Assembly: GCF_003206065.1 (NCBI RefSeq)
Contig: NZ_PZJQ01000005.1
Location: forward strand, 341,977-405,976
Length of the DNA stretch: 64,000 nucleotides
Origin: Salinicola halimionae
GTDB lineage: Bacteria; Pseudomonadota; Gammaproteobacteria; Pseudomonadales; Halomonadaceae
Direction of reading: 5' to 3'
This document shows, piece after piece, positions 26,746-36,477 of the stretch. The stretch's first letter is position 1. Every line of letters begins with the position of its first letter. The translations under genes were made by a program, and so were the position numbers. The notes beneath the pieces were generated by a model. That model worked only from the letters and a program-made list of their open reading frames with translations, made no database searches and was not told where the DNA came from.

Positions 26746-29700
26746 ATGACAACACCCTTCGTTCACCTTCGTGTCCACAGCGAATACTCTCTGGTCGACG
26801 GTCTGGTTCGCCTCAAGCCGCTGATCAAGGCAACGGCCGAAGCCGGCATGCCGGCGGTAGCCGTGACCGACGACACCAACCTGTTCGGACTGGTCAAGGT
26901 CTACAAGGCAGCTCAGGGCGCCGGGCTCAAGCCAATCATCGGTGCCGATCTTTGGCTGCACAACGCTCACGACGAGAGCCATCCCTATCGTCTGACCCTG
27001 CTGGCGATGAGCGATACCGGCTACCGTAATCTGACCGAATTGATTTCGCGGGCCTGGACCGAGGGTCAGCGGCAGAACATGGCGATCCTCGACAAGACCT
27101 GGGTGTTCGAGCAGAGCGAGGGGTTGATCGCCCTTTCCGGCGCTCGTGAAGGCGAAATCGGGCGTTTTCTGATTGCCGAGCATATCGACACCGCGCGCCA
27201 GCTGCTGGAAGAGTGGCGCCAGCATTTTCCGGGACGCTTTTATCTGGAGTTGCAGCGCACCGGCCGGCAGTACGACGAGGAGTGCGTGCACCATTCGGTC
27301 AGGCTGGCGAGCGAGAGCGGTACACCGGTGGTGGCGACCAACGACGTACGCTTTCTCCAGCGTGAGGACTACTGGGCCCACGAGACGCGCGTCTCGATCG
27401 GCGAAGGAAAGGCGTTGGAGGACCCCCGGCGCGAGCGACGCTATAGCGAAGAGCAGTATCTCAAGACCCCCGAAGAGATGGCCGAGCTTTTCGCCGACGT
27501 GCCCGAGGCGCTCGAAAACAGTGTCATGATCGCGGCGCGCTGTAGCGCCAGTGTGCGTCTGGGCGAGATATTCCTGCCTGAATATCCGATCCCCGAAGGG
27601 CTGACCCAGGACGAATTCTTCCGCAAGATATCCCATGACGGCCTCACCGACCGCTTGAACAAGCTATTCGAGGGCGATCCGCCGATCTACCCGGGACGGT
27701 CGCTGGCCGAGCACGAGCCCGCCTACCGCGAGCGGCTCGATTTCGAGCTCGATATCATCCTCAAGATGGGGTTCCCCGGTTACTTCCTGATCGTGATGGA
27801 CTTCATCCAGTGGGCCAAGGACAACGATATTCCGGTCGGTCCGGGGCGAGGGTCCGGCGCAGGCTCGCTGGTCGCCTACGTGCTCAAGATCACCGATCTC
27901 GATCCGTTGGAATACGACCTGCTGTTCGAACGTTTCCTCAATCCGGAACGTGTCTCCATGCCCGACTTCGACGTCGATTTCTGCATGGAAAAACGCGACC
28001 GGGTCATCGATTACGTCGCCGATCGCTACGGCCGTAATGCGGTCTCGCAGATCGTCACCTTCGGCACCATGGCCGCCAAGGCGGTAGTGCGGGATGTGGC
28101 GCGTGCCCAGGGCAAGCCTTACTCGATGGGCGACAAGCTCTCCAAGTTGATTCCATTCGAGGTCGGCATGACCTTGGCCAAGGCGATCGAGCAGGAGCCG
28201 CAGCTCAAGGAGTATCTCGAGTACGACGAGGAGGCCGCCGAGATCTGGGAGATGGCGCTCAAGCTCGAGGGGATCACTCGCGGTACCGGCAAGCACGCTG
28301 GTGGCGTGGTGATCGCGCCGACCAAGTTGACCGATTTCTCGCCGCTGCTGTGCGACGAGGACGGCTCTGGCTTGATGGTGCAGTTCGACAAGAACGACGT
28401 CGAGGATGCCGGGCTGGTCAAGTTCGACTTTCTCGGTCTGCGCACGCTGACCATCATCGACTGGGCGCTGGAGATGGTCGATGTGGTGCGTGCCCGCGAC
28501 AATGTCGGTCCGCTCGATATCAGCACCATCCCGCTGGATGACAAGCCGACCTTCGACATGCTCAAGAAGGCGGAAACCACGGCGGTATTTCAGCTCGAGT
28601 CGCGCGGTATGAAAGAGCTTATCAAGCGCCTGCTACCCGATTCGCTGGAGGACATGATCGCGCTGGTCGCGCTGTTCCGTCCCGGTCCGTTGCAGTCGGG
28701 CATGGTCGACGACTTCATCAACCGTAAACACGGCCGAGCCGCCATCGCCTATCCCAGCGCCGACTATCAGCATGAGCTGCTCAAGCCGGTGCTGGAGCCG
28801 ACCTACGGCATCATCCTGTATCAGGAACAGGTGATGCAGATTGCGCAGGTGCTGGCCGGCTACACCCTGGGGCAGGCCGACATGCTGCGTCGCGCCATGG
28901 GCAAGAAGAAGCCCGAAGAGATGGCCAAACAGCGCCAGGGCTTCATGGATGGCTGTGCCGACAAGGGGATCGACAAGAATCTTGCCGGCAACATCTTCGA
29001 CCTGGTGGAGAAGTTTGCCGGTTACGGGTTCAACAAGTCACACTCGGCGGCTTACGGCCTGGTTTCCTACCAGACTGCGTGGCTCAAGGCGCATTATCCG
29101 GCACCATTCATGGCGGCGGTGCTCTCCACCGAGATGGACAACCTCGACAAGGTCGTGCCGCTGATCGAGGAGTGCCGCCACCTTGGGCTCACGGTGACGC
29201 CGCCGAATGTCAACGTCGGTGCCTACAAGTTCACCGTCGACGAGGACGGGCAGGTCGTCTACGGGCTCGGCGCGATTCGTGGCGTCGGCGAGGGGCCGAT
29301 CGGCGCCATCGTCGAAGCGCGCGAGGCGGGCGGGGAGTTCACGGACCTGTTCGACTTCTGCCGTCGCATCGACGGCAAGCGCATGAATAAGCGAACCCTC
29401 GAGGCGTTGATTCGTTCCGGTGCGGTGGACACGCTGGGGCCCTCTCGCGCGGTGCTGGCAGCTTCGCTCGAGGCCGCGATCAAGGCCGCCTCGCAGAATC
29501 AGACCAACCAGAACCTGGGCATGATAGACATGTTCGGTGAGGCCTTTGCCGACGCGGACGACAGCGCCGATATCTACGCCGACTATCGCCATGCCCGCGA
29601 CTGGAGCGACAAGGAGCGCCTGGCGGGCGAGAAGGATACGCTCGGTCTCTATCTCACTGGACATCCGATCGACGAATACGAGCACGAGCTCAAGCGCTTC

Positions 29701-30255
29701 GTGGCGACCCGAATCGTCGATCTCAAACCGTCCCGCGAGCCGCAGCGTGTCGCCGGCCTGGTTGTCGCAATGCGCACCATGAAATCGAAGCGTGGCGATA
29801 CCATGGCGTTTCTCACGCTGGATGATCGCACCGGACGGATCGAGGCGTCGCTGTTCGGGGAGCTTTACGATCAGGTTCGCGGGCAGTTGACCGCGGAGCA
29901 GGTGCTGATCGTCGAGGGGGAGGTTTCCAGCGACGACTACTCCGGTGGTCTACGTCTGCGCAGCAAGGACATCACCTTGATGGCCGATGCCCGTGCCCGC
30001 TTTGGCGAGGCGGTGGAACTGTCCGTCGATGGTGCCCAGCTCAATGGCCGGTTTTCTCGATCGCTGCACGACAGTCTTTCCCCATGGCTGAGCGACACCG
30101 GCCTGCCGGTGCGAGTTCGCTATCGCAACGCCAGCGCCAGCGGCTGTTTCGAGTTGGCGCCATCCTGGAAAGTTTCACCCAGCGATGAATTGATGACCGC
30201 GCTTCGCGGGGTCGAAGGTTACGAGCAGGTGGCGCTTCGTTACCGCGGCGGCTAA
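26746..30255 (+). CDS. dnaE: DNA polymerase III alpha subunit
   Basis: 1169 residues (E. coli 1160). N-terminal PHP domain ('FVHLRVHSEYSLVDG'), then the C-family polymerase core: 'PVGPGRGSGAGSLVAYVLKI' and 'MPDFDVDFCMEKRDRVIDY' with the catalytic aspartates (about 400-425), 'GKHAGGVVIAPTKLTDF', fingers and helix-hairpin-helix, then an OB-fold ('VAGLVVAMRTMKSKRGDTMAFLTLDD') and the C-terminal tau-binding region. It is the replicative polymerase, working with the beta clamp and epsilon. Confidence 0.99.
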   Translation: MTTPFVHLRVHSEYSLVDGLVRLKPLIKATAEAGMPAVAVTDDTNLFGLVKVYKAAQGAGLKPIIGADLWLHNAHDESHPYRLTLLAMSDTGYRNLTELISRAWTEGQRQNMAILDKTWVFEQSEGLIALSGAREGEIGRFLIAEHIDTARQLLEEWRQHFPGRFYLELQRTGRQYDEECVHHSVRLASESGTPVVATNDVRFLQREDYWAHETRVSIGEGKALEDPRRERRYSEEQYLKTPEEMAELFADVPEALENSVMIAARCSASVRLGEIFLPEYPIPEGLTQDEFFRKISHDGLTDRLNKLFEGDPPIYPGRSLAEHEPAYRERLDFELDIILKMGFPGYFLIVMDFIQWAKDNDIPVGPGRGSGAGSLVAYVLKITDLDPLEYDLLFERFLNPERVSMPDFDVDFCMEKRDRVIDYVADRYGRNAVSQIVTFGTMAAKAVVRDVARAQGKPYSMGDKLSKLIPFEVGMTLAKAIEQEPQLKEYLEYDEEAAEIWEMALKLEGITRGTGKHAGGVVIAPTKLTDFSPLLCDEDGSGLMVQFDKNDVEDAGLVKFDFLGLRTLTIIDWALEMVDVVRARDNVGPLDISTIPLDDKPTFDMLKKAETTAVFQLESRGMKELIKRLLPDSLEDMIALVALFRPGPLQSGMVDDFINRKHGRAAIAYPSADYQHELLKPVLEPTYGIILYQEQVMQIAQVLAGYTLGQADMLRRAMGKKKPEEMAKQRQGFMDGCADKGIDKNLAGNIFDLVEKFAGYGFNKSHSAAYGLVSYQTAWLKAHYPAPFMAAVLSTEMDNLDKVVPLIEECRHLGLTVTPPNVNVGAYKFTVDEDGQVVYGLGAIRGVGEGPIGAIVEAREAGGEFTDLFDFCRRIDGKRMNKRTLEALIRSGAVDTLGPSRAVLAASLEAAIKAASQNQTNQNLGMIDMFGEAFADADDSADIYADYRHARDWSDKERLAGEKDTLGLYLTGHPIDEYEHELKRFVATRIVDLKPSREPQRVAGLVVAMRTMKSKRGDTMAFLTLDDRTGRIEASLFGELYDQVRGQLTAEQVLIVEGEVSSDDYSGGLRLRSKDITLMADARARFGEAVELSVDGAQLNGRFSRSLHDSLSPWLSDTGLPVRVRYRNASASGCFELAPSWKVSPSDELMTALRGVEGYEQVALRYRGG

Positions 30256-30274
30256 CCGGTCCCCAGGGGCCTCC

Positions 30275-30302
30275 TTGCGAACACACATGAAGGTGCGATA
30301 AT
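30275..30302 (+). promoter_or_regulatory. Candidate accA promoter with flanking dyad
   Basis: TTGCGA (30275-30280), 16-base spacer, GATAAT (30297-30302). AACACAC (30280-30286) and GTGTGTT (30304-30310) form an inverted repeat around the spacer and -10, a possible operator. Confidence 0.5.
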
Positions 30303-30376
30303 GGTGTGTTTCGCCGCACGCCAGTCGCTCGTATTTCAGACACCGAAGCTTGCCAGGATCACACAGTAGAAGCTCT

Positions 30377-31330
30377 ATGAATCCCAATTACCTAGACTTT
30401 GAACAACCGATTGCCGAACTCCAGGCCAAGATCGAAGAACTGCGTCTGGTCGGTAACGATAGCCGCATCAGCCTGAGTGAAGAGATCGGCAAGCTCGAGG
30501 AGAAAAGCCGTAAGCTCACCGAGCAGATCTTTCGCGACCTGACCGCCTGGCAGGTGACGCAGCTGTCACGCCATCCTCAGCGCCCCTACACGCTCGACTA
30601 TCTCGATAGCATCTTCACCGACTTTGACGAGATGCACGGCGATCGTCATTTCGCCGACGATGCCGCCCTGGTCGGCGGTGTGGCACGTCTCGACGACAAG
30701 CCGGTGATGGTCATCGGCCATCAGAAAGGTCGTGACGTCAAGGAGAAGGTGCGACGTAACTTCGGCATGCCACGGCCTGAAGGCTATCGCAAGGCGTGCC
30801 GCCTGATGGAGACGGCCGAGCGCTTCAAGATGCCGGTGCTGACGTTCATCGACACCCCCGGAGCCTATCCCGGCATCGATGCCGAGGAACGCGGACAGTC
30901 CGAAGCGATTGCCTACAATCTGGCGGTGATGTCGCGTCTGAAGACGCCGATCATAGCCACGGTGATCGGTGAAGGGGGTTCCGGCGGGGCCTTGGCGATC
31001 GGCGTCTGCGACGAGTTGCAGATGCTGCAGTACTCGACCTATTCGGTGATCTCGCCGGAAGGCTGCGCCTCGATCCTGTGGAAGAGTGCCGAGAAAGCCT
31101 CCGATGCGGCGCAGGCCATGGGTATCACCGCCTCGCGCCTCAAGGAGCTCGGCTTTGTCGATACGTTGATCAGCGAGCCGCTCGGCGGCGCCCATCGCAA
31201 TCCGCACAAGACCGCCAATCAGGTCAAGGAAGCGCTGACGGGTAGTCTCGATCGGTTGCAGGCGATGGATACCGAGAGTCTTTTGGAAACACGTTATCAA
31301 CGCCTGATGAGTTACGGCGCTCCGCAATAA
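30377..31330 (+). CDS. accA: Acetyl-CoA carboxylase carboxyltransferase subunit alpha
   Basis: 317 residues from ATG 30377, matching the usual N-terminus '[23 protein letters not shown]'. Crotonase-fold blocks '[15 protein letters not shown]', '[22 protein letters not shown]' and '[13 protein letters not shown]' are the carboxyltransferase signatures. With AccD it transfers carboxyl from biotin to acetyl-CoA, the first committed fatty-acid step. It is followed after 8 bases by copy 1 of the dispersed 105-bp element. Confidence 0.99.
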   Translation: MNPNYLDFEQPIAELQAKIEELRLVGNDSRISLSEEIGKLEEKSRKLTEQIFRDLTAWQVTQLSRHPQRPYTLDYLDSIFTDFDEMHGDRHFADDAALVGGVARLDDKPVMVIGHQKGRDVKEKVRRNFGMPRPEGYRKACRLMETAERFKMPVLTFIDTPGAYPGIDAEERGQSEAIAYNLAVMSRLKTPIIATVIGEGGSGGALAIGVCDELQMLQYSTYSVISPEGCASILWKSAEKASDAAQAMGITASRLKELGFVDTLISEPLGGAHRNPHKTANQVKEALTGSLDRLQAMDTESLLETRYQRLMSYGAPQ

Positions 31331-31338
31331 AGACGGCC

Positions 31339-31443
31339 GGCTGCGTTCGATCATACGGTGCCGAGCACTCGCTCGGCCTGCTCATGTAGCGATCTACACT
31401 GCGCGTCTTTGCTCGCTCTCGCTTTGTCTGAGTATCGCTTGCG
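31339..31443 (+). repeat. Dispersed 105-bp intergenic element, copy 1
   Basis: Aligns without gaps to 36478-36582 (about 66 of 105 identical by hand count). A central hairpin TGTAG/CTACA (31385-31389 with 31394-31398, CGAT loop) sits where copy 2 has TTTAC/GTAAA. It also has a GCCGAG/CTCGGC hairpin upstream (about 31361-31378). It begins 8 bases after the accA stop. I do not recognise a named repeat family. Confidence 0.8.
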
Positions 31444-31501
31444 CGGTTACGCGGCGATACTGGTTCGGCTGAAAGAGTTGAGCTTTCAGGAGGGCTGGGC
31501 G

Positions 31502-32794
31502 TTGCAGTATTCCTTGGAAAATCTCATCGATAATGCCTTGGCACATCATGTGCCGGGGCGCGTCGTCTGGGTGGCGCTTTCCGGCGGTCTCGACTCTTCT
31601 CTGCTATTGAGCGTGGCGGCGCCGCTGGCGCGTCGCCGCGGTATCGATCTGCGTGCGATCCACGTCAACCACGGCCTGCAGGCGTCAGCGAGCGACTTCG
31701 AGACATACTGTCGGGAGCTGTGCGGTTCGATGGCCGTGTCTCTGGTCGTTGCTCATGTGTCCGTCAGCCCGGCAGGACAGGGCGTCGAGGCGTCCGCGCG
31801 AGACGCCCGTTATCAGGCATTTTCCCACCATCTCTCTGCGGGTGACCGCCTCTGGTTGGCGCAGCATGCCGACGATCAAGCCGAAACGCTCATGCTGGCG
31901 GCACTCCGTGGCAGTGGGGTGCGTGGTCTGGCGGGCATGCCTGTGGTGCGCCAATGGCGGGGAATATCCATCGAGCGCCCTTGGCTGAGTCTGGGGCGAT
32001 CCGCACTAGCGAGGGAGGCGCAGCGTCGCGAACTGGCCTGGTGCGAGGATCCCACCAATGCCGAGGTGAGATTCGACCGCAACTATCTGCGCCATCGCGT
32101 GCTGGCACCGTTGCGACAGCGCTGGCCACACGCGGTCGAGGCTTTGGCGCGGAGTGCCGATCATCTGCAGGAGGCCGACGAGCTGCTGGGAGAGCTCGCC
32201 GAGATCGACTTGGCGGAAGCGGGGAGTGATCCCGGCTGCCTGCGGCTGTCAACGCTACGCGGGCTCCGCTCCTCGCGCCGACGCCTGCTGATTCGCCATG
32301 CGCTCGAGCGTCTCGGATTGCCGATGCCGCCGGAGACGCGCCTGTTCGAGCTGGAACGCCAGCTATCCGCGGCAGCGCCCGATCGCCAGCCATTGCTCTA
32401 CTGGGCGGGGGGGGAGGCTCGGATCTGGCGGCATCATCTCTACTTGATGGCGCCACTGTTCCCGGTCGATCCCGGATGGCAAGTGGCCTGGGACGGGGTT
32501 TCATCGCTGGAAACGCCCTGGGCGCGCTATTCATATGAGTTGCGGCCGTTACAGGGCGGCACGACATCGCCGCTGTGTGTCAGCCTGCGCCAAGGCGGAG
32601 AACGATTGCGTCTGGCCGGACGCGGCACTCGCGATCTCAAACGGCTGTTACAGGAAGCCGGCATACCGCCCTGGCAGCGAGATCGCTTGCCGCTAGTGTG
32701 GTGCGGGGACGAGTTGGTGGCCGTGCTCGGCGTTCTGTCAGCGCAGGGCTGGAATCAGGCGCCGTATGTCAGCGTCAGCCCGGCGGCTTCTTGA
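31502..32794 (+). CDS. tilS: tRNA(Ile)-lysidine synthetase, TTG start
   Basis: 430 residues from TTG 31502, chosen because AGGAGGG (31488-31494) stands 7 bases before it; the frame continues upstream into the repeat element but without a good start. The PP-loop motif SGGLDS is at residues 27-32; 'HVNHGLQASASDFE' and 'LAQHADDQAETLML' follow; the C-terminal part is the TilS substrate-binding domain. It converts C34 of tRNA-Ile(CAU) to lysidine, allowing AUA decoding. The last 40 bases overlap the 3' end of ppx on the opposite strand. Confidence 0.95.
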   Translation: MQYSLENLIDNALAHHVPGRVVWVALSGGLDSSLLLSVAAPLARRRGIDLRAIHVNHGLQASASDFETYCRELCGSMAVSLVVAHVSVSPAGQGVEASARDARYQAFSHHLSAGDRLWLAQHADDQAETLMLAALRGSGVRGLAGMPVVRQWRGISIERPWLSLGRSALAREAQRRELAWCEDPTNAEVRFDRNYLRHRVLAPLRQRWPHAVEALARSADHLQEADELLGELAEIDLAEAGSDPGCLRLSTLRGLRSSRRRLLIRHALERLGLPMPPETRLFELERQLSAAAPDRQPLLYWAGGEARIWRHHLYLMAPLFPVDPGWQVAWDGVSSLETPWARYSYELRPLQGGTTSPLCVSLRQGGERLRLAGRGTRDLKRLLQEAGIPPWQRDRLPLVWCGDELVAVLGVLSAQGWNQAPYVSVSPAAS

Positions 32795-34263
32795 TAGGCG
32801 GCTTCCTGCTCGAGGTCGTTGAGCAGTAGTGCCTGAGGCTTGGCTTCCAGCAACATGAGTTGCAGCTCGTCGCCCTGGCAGACGAGACGAAAGTCGACGG
32901 GGGCCTGTTCCGGGCGAGCGTGATTGAGTATCACTGCCAGCCGTAGCAGGCGAGCCAGACGCCGATAGGTAAGTTGCACGGTTTCTGGCAGGGCTTCCAG
33001 CTCCTTCTGAGCGAATTTACGCCGATGAGCACGGACCAGAAACGCCAGCGCTTGCTGCTCGGGGCGCGAGAATCCGGTCAAATCGGAATATTCGAGCAGG
33101 TAAGCGCCGTGGCGGTGGAATTGGCTATGAGAGATCGCTAGCCCAATCTCGTGCACCTGGGCGGCCCAGAACAGGAACAGACGCTGCTCTTCAGTCAGCG
33201 ACCAGGCCTTGCTGACCTGATCGAAGGCGATCATGGCGCTTTTCGCTACATGATCGGCGTGGGCCGTCTCGACGCTGTAGCGCCGCATCAGCAGCTCGAT
33301 GGTATGTCGACGGGAATCTTCGGGAGTACTGCGGCCGATCAGATCGAATAGCACGCCTTCGCGCAGCGCGCCGTCGGAATATCGCATGCGCTCCAGGCCG
33401 AAGGCCTCGAAAACGGCACACAGAATCGCGACGCCAGCGGGAAATACGCGCGCGCGATCTTCCTTCAGGCCCTCCATCGCGATCTTGTCCAGAGCGCCGA
33501 AGCCGATCAGCGTCTTGCGCAGTTTCATCAGCGCGTCGCGCTCGATCAGCGTGGCATCGCCATCGCCTCTGGCTCCGATCACGGCGGCGACAGCCTTGAT
33601 CGTGCCGCTGGAGCCGATCGGATCCTGCCAGCCCAAATGGCAGTAGTGTCGCTGGATATTGGCCAGTTCCGACATCGCCGCCATCTCGGCGCGTCTAAAG
33701 CGCTTTTCGCTGATTTCGCCGCTGGCAAAAAAGGTGCCGGTGTAGGCGACACAGCCCATATGAAGACTCTCCAGCGCCTGGGGCTCGAAGTCTTCGCCGA
33801 TAATGAATTCGGTTGAGCCGCCACCGATGTCGACGATCAGGCGTCGACCATGCACTTCGGCCAGGGCATGCGCAGCGCCCAGGTAGATCAGACGCGCTTC
33901 TTCGCGCCCGCCAATGATCTCGATCGGGTGTCCGATCAGGGCCTCGGCGCGGTCGATCAATTCGCGGGCATTGTAGGCGGCACGCAGCGCGTTGGTACCC
34001 ACGATGCGCAAGTTGGCAGCCGGGACGCCGTCGAGAAAAGGTGCGAAACGCTCAAGGCATGCCAACGCTCGCTCCATGGCCGCATCGGTAAAATTCTCGT
34101 TCTCATCGAGGCCGGCGGCGAGCTGGACTTTCTCGCCCATCTTGGCGACGACCTGTAGCTGGCCGTCCTGGTAGTTGGCGACCAACAGATGAAAACTGTT
34201 GGAGCCAAGATCGATTGCGGCCAGGCGACGCGTCGCGTCTTTGGCGGTCGACTTCCCGCTCAT
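32755..34263 (-). CDS. ppx: Exopolyphosphatase / pppGpp phosphohydrolase
   Basis: 502 residues from ATG 34263 (GAGGA nine bases upstream); a longer frame to 34413 is rejected. ASKHA-fold blocks 'AAIDLGSNSFHLLVA', 'EIIGGREEARLIYLG' and 'LIVDIGGGSTEFIIG' lie in the first third; the C-terminal HD-like domain includes 'AAQVHEIGLAISHSQFHRHGAYLL'. It hydrolyses polyphosphate from the ends, and family members also turn pppGpp into ppGpp. Here it is about 10.6 kb from ppk1 and divergent from the thioredoxin-like gene. Confidence 0.96.
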   Translation of the reverse strand: MSGKSTAKDATRRLAAIDLGSNSFHLLVANYQDGQLQVVAKMGEKVQLAAGLDENENFTDAAMERALACLERFAPFLDGVPAANLRIVGTNALRAAYNARELIDRAEALIGHPIEIIGGREEARLIYLGAAHALAEVHGRRLIVDIGGGSTEFIIGEDFEPQALESLHMGCVAYTGTFFASGEISEKRFRRAEMAAMSELANIQRHYCHLGWQDPIGSSGTIKAVAAVIGARGDGDATLIERDALMKLRKTLIGFGALDKIAMEGLKEDRARVFPAGVAILCAVFEAFGLERMRYSDGALREGVLFDLIGRSTPEDSRRHTIELLMRRYSVETAHADHVAKSAMIAFDQVSKAWSLTEEQRLFLFWAAQVHEIGLAISHSQFHRHGAYLLEYSDLTGFSRPEQQALAFLVRAHRRKFAQKELEALPETVQLTYRRLARLLRLAVILNHARPEQAPVDFRLVCQGDELQLMLLEAKPQALLLNDLEQEAAYQEAAGLTLTYGA

Positions 34264-34365
34264 GGCGTAGCGTCCTCGAAAGCGGCATGAAAGATTGGTA
34301 TCTACAGCGTGTCGTCCGCACTCGTGACGCTCATGGCGAGCGCCGGGAGAACACCGGACGGGCCA

Positions 34366-34394
34366 AGATTGCGGGGGTCTTCGGGCCTTGTCAA
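34366..34394 (-). promoter_or_regulatory. Candidate ppx promoter
   Basis: On the minus strand TTGACA (34394-34389), 17-base spacer, CAATCT (34371-34366). The -35 overlaps a plus-strand TTGTCA (34388-34393) that could serve the thioredoxin-like gene with a poor -10 (CATGCT, 34411-34416). No Pho-box repeat is visible here. Confidence 0.45.
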
Positions 34395-34455
34395 TTACCT
34401 GCGCTGCGGGCATGCTAGCGTTAGGGAAGATGCCAACCGATAGGGGCGCGAGTTC

Positions 34456-34788
34456 ATGCAGTCACAGCGGCGCCATCTGGATAGTGAGGCTTTCGAGCGT
34501 CAACGCGAGGAACGGCAGACACCGTGGCTCGCGGTTTTCGTCGCCGACTGGTGTCAACCCTGTGAAACGCTGCTGTCGCGCCTTTCCTCGGCGACGCCTG
34601 AGTCGATTCGTGACCTGACCGTGGGTGTCGTCGATGTCGATCGCGAATCAGCGCTGGCGGAGCGTTACGGAATCAAGGGTACACCGACGCTGATTCTATT
34701 CATCGAGGGCGAGCCTCGTCTCACGCGGGTGGGCGCATTATCGGAAGCGCAGTTGTTGCAAATCGGCGAAGAGAGTCTGCGCAATTGA
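34456..34788 (+). CDS. Thioredoxin-like protein with a WCQPC active site
   Basis: 110 residues. The thioredoxin fold is clear: 'PWLAVFVADWCQPCETLL' (active site near residues 32-36), 'VGVVDVDRESALAERYGIKGTPTLILF' with the cis-proline, and a C-terminal helix. It occupies the place of trxA between ppx and rho in pseudomonads and E. coli-like orders, but differs from classical TrxA by Gln in place of Gly in CGPC and by low similarity elsewhere. It may be a diverged TrxA ortholog or a specialised paralog; redox activity is inferred from the intact CxxC. Confidence 0.88.
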   Translation: MQSQRRHLDSEAFERQREERQTPWLAVFVADWCQPCETLLSRLSSATPESIRDLTVGVVDVDRESALAERYGIKGTPTLILFIEGEPRLTRVGALSEAQLLQIGEESLRN

Positions 34789-34798
34789 TCGAACGCAC

Positions 34799-34827
34799 TT
34801 GATATGGCGGCAGAACGTCACTATTTA
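34799..34827 (+). promoter_or_regulatory. rho promoter
   Basis: TTGATA (34799-34804), 17-base spacer, TATTTA (34822-34827). It begins right after the thioredoxin-like stop codon and would give a rho leader of about 375 bases. Confidence 0.65.
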
Positions 34828-34833
34828 GGGGCT

Positions 34834-35209
34834 TGCTTTCGGCAGATAGCTTGTCTACCATCTGGACGTTCACCTGTTCCGAATGCTTCTCGACCGCGCC
34901 GCGGTCCCCCAAGTCGTCAGTCAATCCCAGTCCCAATCTTCGGTCAGTTTCGATCTTTGGACAGTGACAACGCTCCCGGATGACTCTTTCCGTGAGATTG
35001 CAGGCGAATCAAATCGCTCTCCCGGCATCCTCGCAACATGGCAAGTCGGTATCCGGCCTGTTTCGACGTAGCGCCTAGAGGCCATGCGAAATGTCTGCCC
35101 CTGGGACGACTGAACGCGCCGCGCGGCGTTTGAATTGACCGCCTCTTGTCCTCCTTTTCTATCTCGGCAAAAGTCATTGCCTGCGACACGAGCCATCTTT
35201 GACGAACTC
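34834..35209 (+). promoter_or_regulatory. Long rho leader
   Basis: No convincing gene lies here. A hairpin at 35113-35130 (AACGC…GCGTT) precedes a pyrimidine-rich stretch (35142-35165, mostly C and T), the type of unstructured C/U-rich RNA that Rho binds. E. coli rho is autoregulated by Rho-dependent attenuation in its leader; the layout here fits that. There is no clear Shine-Dalgarno before the rho ATG. Confidence 0.45.
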
Positions 35210-36469
35210 ATGAATCTAACCGAACTCAAGCAAAAATCCGTTCCTGAACTGCTGGATATCGCCCGTGAAATGGGTATCGATAATCTGGCTCGCTCGCGCA
35301 AGCAGGACATCATCTTCGCCATTCTGAAAAAGCACGCCAAGAGTGGTGAAGATATCTATGGCGATGGCGTCCTGGAGATTCTGCAGGACGGTTTCGGTTT
35401 CCTGCGTAGCGCGGATTCCTCCTATCTGGCTGGCCCCGACGACATTTATGTCTCGCCTTCACAGATTCGTCGCTTCAACCTGCGCAAGGGCGACTCGATT
35501 TCCGGCAAGATTCGTCCGCCGAAAGAAGGCGAGCGCTACTTCGCGCTATTGAAAGTCAACGAAATCAACTTCGACAAGCCGGAAAACGCCAAGCACAAGA
35601 TCTTGTTCGAGAACCTGACGCCGCTGTTCCCGCAGGAACGTCTGCCGATGGAGATCGGCAACGGCTCCACCGAGGACATCACGGCCCGCGTGATCGACCT
35701 CACGTCACCGATCGGCAAGGGCCAGCGTGGCCTGATCGTATCGCCGCCCAAGGCCGGCAAGACCTTGATGCTGCAGAACATCGCCGCCTCGATCACGCGC
35801 AACAATCCCGAATGTCACATGATCGTGCTGCTGATCGACGAGCGGCCGGAAGAAGTGACGGAAATGTCGCGCACGGTGCGTGGCGAAGTGGTGGCCTCGA
35901 CCTTCGACGAGCCGCCGGCGCGTCACGTTCAGGTCGCCGAGATGGTCATCGAGAAGGCCAAACGCCTGGTCGAGCACAAGAAGGACGTGGTCATTCTGCT
36001 CGACTCCATCACCCGTCTGGCGCGCGCCTACAATACCGTGGTGCCGTCCTCCGGCAAGGTTCTGACCGGTGGTGTCGATGCTCACGCCCTCGAGAAGCCC
36101 AAGCGCTTCTTCGGTGCGGCGCGAAACATCGAAGAGGGTGGCAGCCTGACCATCATCGCCACGGCGCTGGTCGATACCGGCTCGAAGATGGACGAAGTGA
36201 TCTTCGAGGAGTTCAAGGGTACCGGCAACATGGAAGCCCACCTCGACCGCAAGCTGGCCGAGCGTCGTGTCTACCCGGCCTTCAACATTCGTCGTTCCGG
36301 TACGCGTCGCGAGGATTTGATCGCCTCCGAGGAAGAATTGCAGCGCATGTGGATCCTGCGCAAGCTGCTCAACCCGATGGACGATGTGGCAGCGACGGAG
36401 TTCCTGATCGATCGCCTCAAGGATACCAAGACGAATCTGGAATTCTTCGAAGCCATGAAAAGACGTTGA
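35210..36469 (+). CDS. rho: Transcription termination factor Rho
   Basis: 419 residues, the same length as E. coli Rho. N-terminal helix bundle '[23 protein letters not shown]', cold-shock-like RNA-binding domain ('[23 protein letters not shown]'), P-loop '[12 protein letters not shown]' near residues 178-189, Walker B region '[16 protein letters not shown]', and '[11 protein letters not shown]' of the secondary RNA site. The hexameric helicase ends untranslated transcripts. It is followed by copy 2 of the 105-bp element and then an intrinsic terminator. Confidence 0.99.
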   Translation: MNLTELKQKSVPELLDIAREMGIDNLARSRKQDIIFAILKKHAKSGEDIYGDGVLEILQDGFGFLRSADSSYLAGPDDIYVSPSQIRRFNLRKGDSISGKIRPPKEGERYFALLKVNEINFDKPENAKHKILFENLTPLFPQERLPMEIGNGSTEDITARVIDLTSPIGKGQRGLIVSPPKAGKTLMLQNIAASITRNNPECHMIVLLIDERPEEVTEMSRTVRGEVVASTFDEPPARHVQVAEMVIEKAKRLVEHKKDVVILLDSITRLARAYNTVVPSSGKVLTGGVDAHALEKPKRFFGAARNIEEGGSLTIIATALVDTGSKMDEVIFEEFKGTGNMEAHLDRKLAERRVYPAFNIRRSGTRREDLIASEEELQRMWILRKLLNPMDDVAATEFLIDRLKDTKTNLEFFEAMKRR

Positions 36470-36477
36470 TTCTGGCT

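Noticed and set aside
34264-34455. Pho box upstream of ppx
   Set aside because: Both strands were read; there is an ordinary TTGACA-N17-CAATCT promoter but no 11-bp-spaced CTGTCAT-like repeats.
34883-35071. 62-codon frame in the rho leader, considered as a rhoL-like leader peptide
   Set aside because: No ribosome-binding site, no resemblance to the short enteric RhoL peptide as I remember it; kept as unannotated leader.
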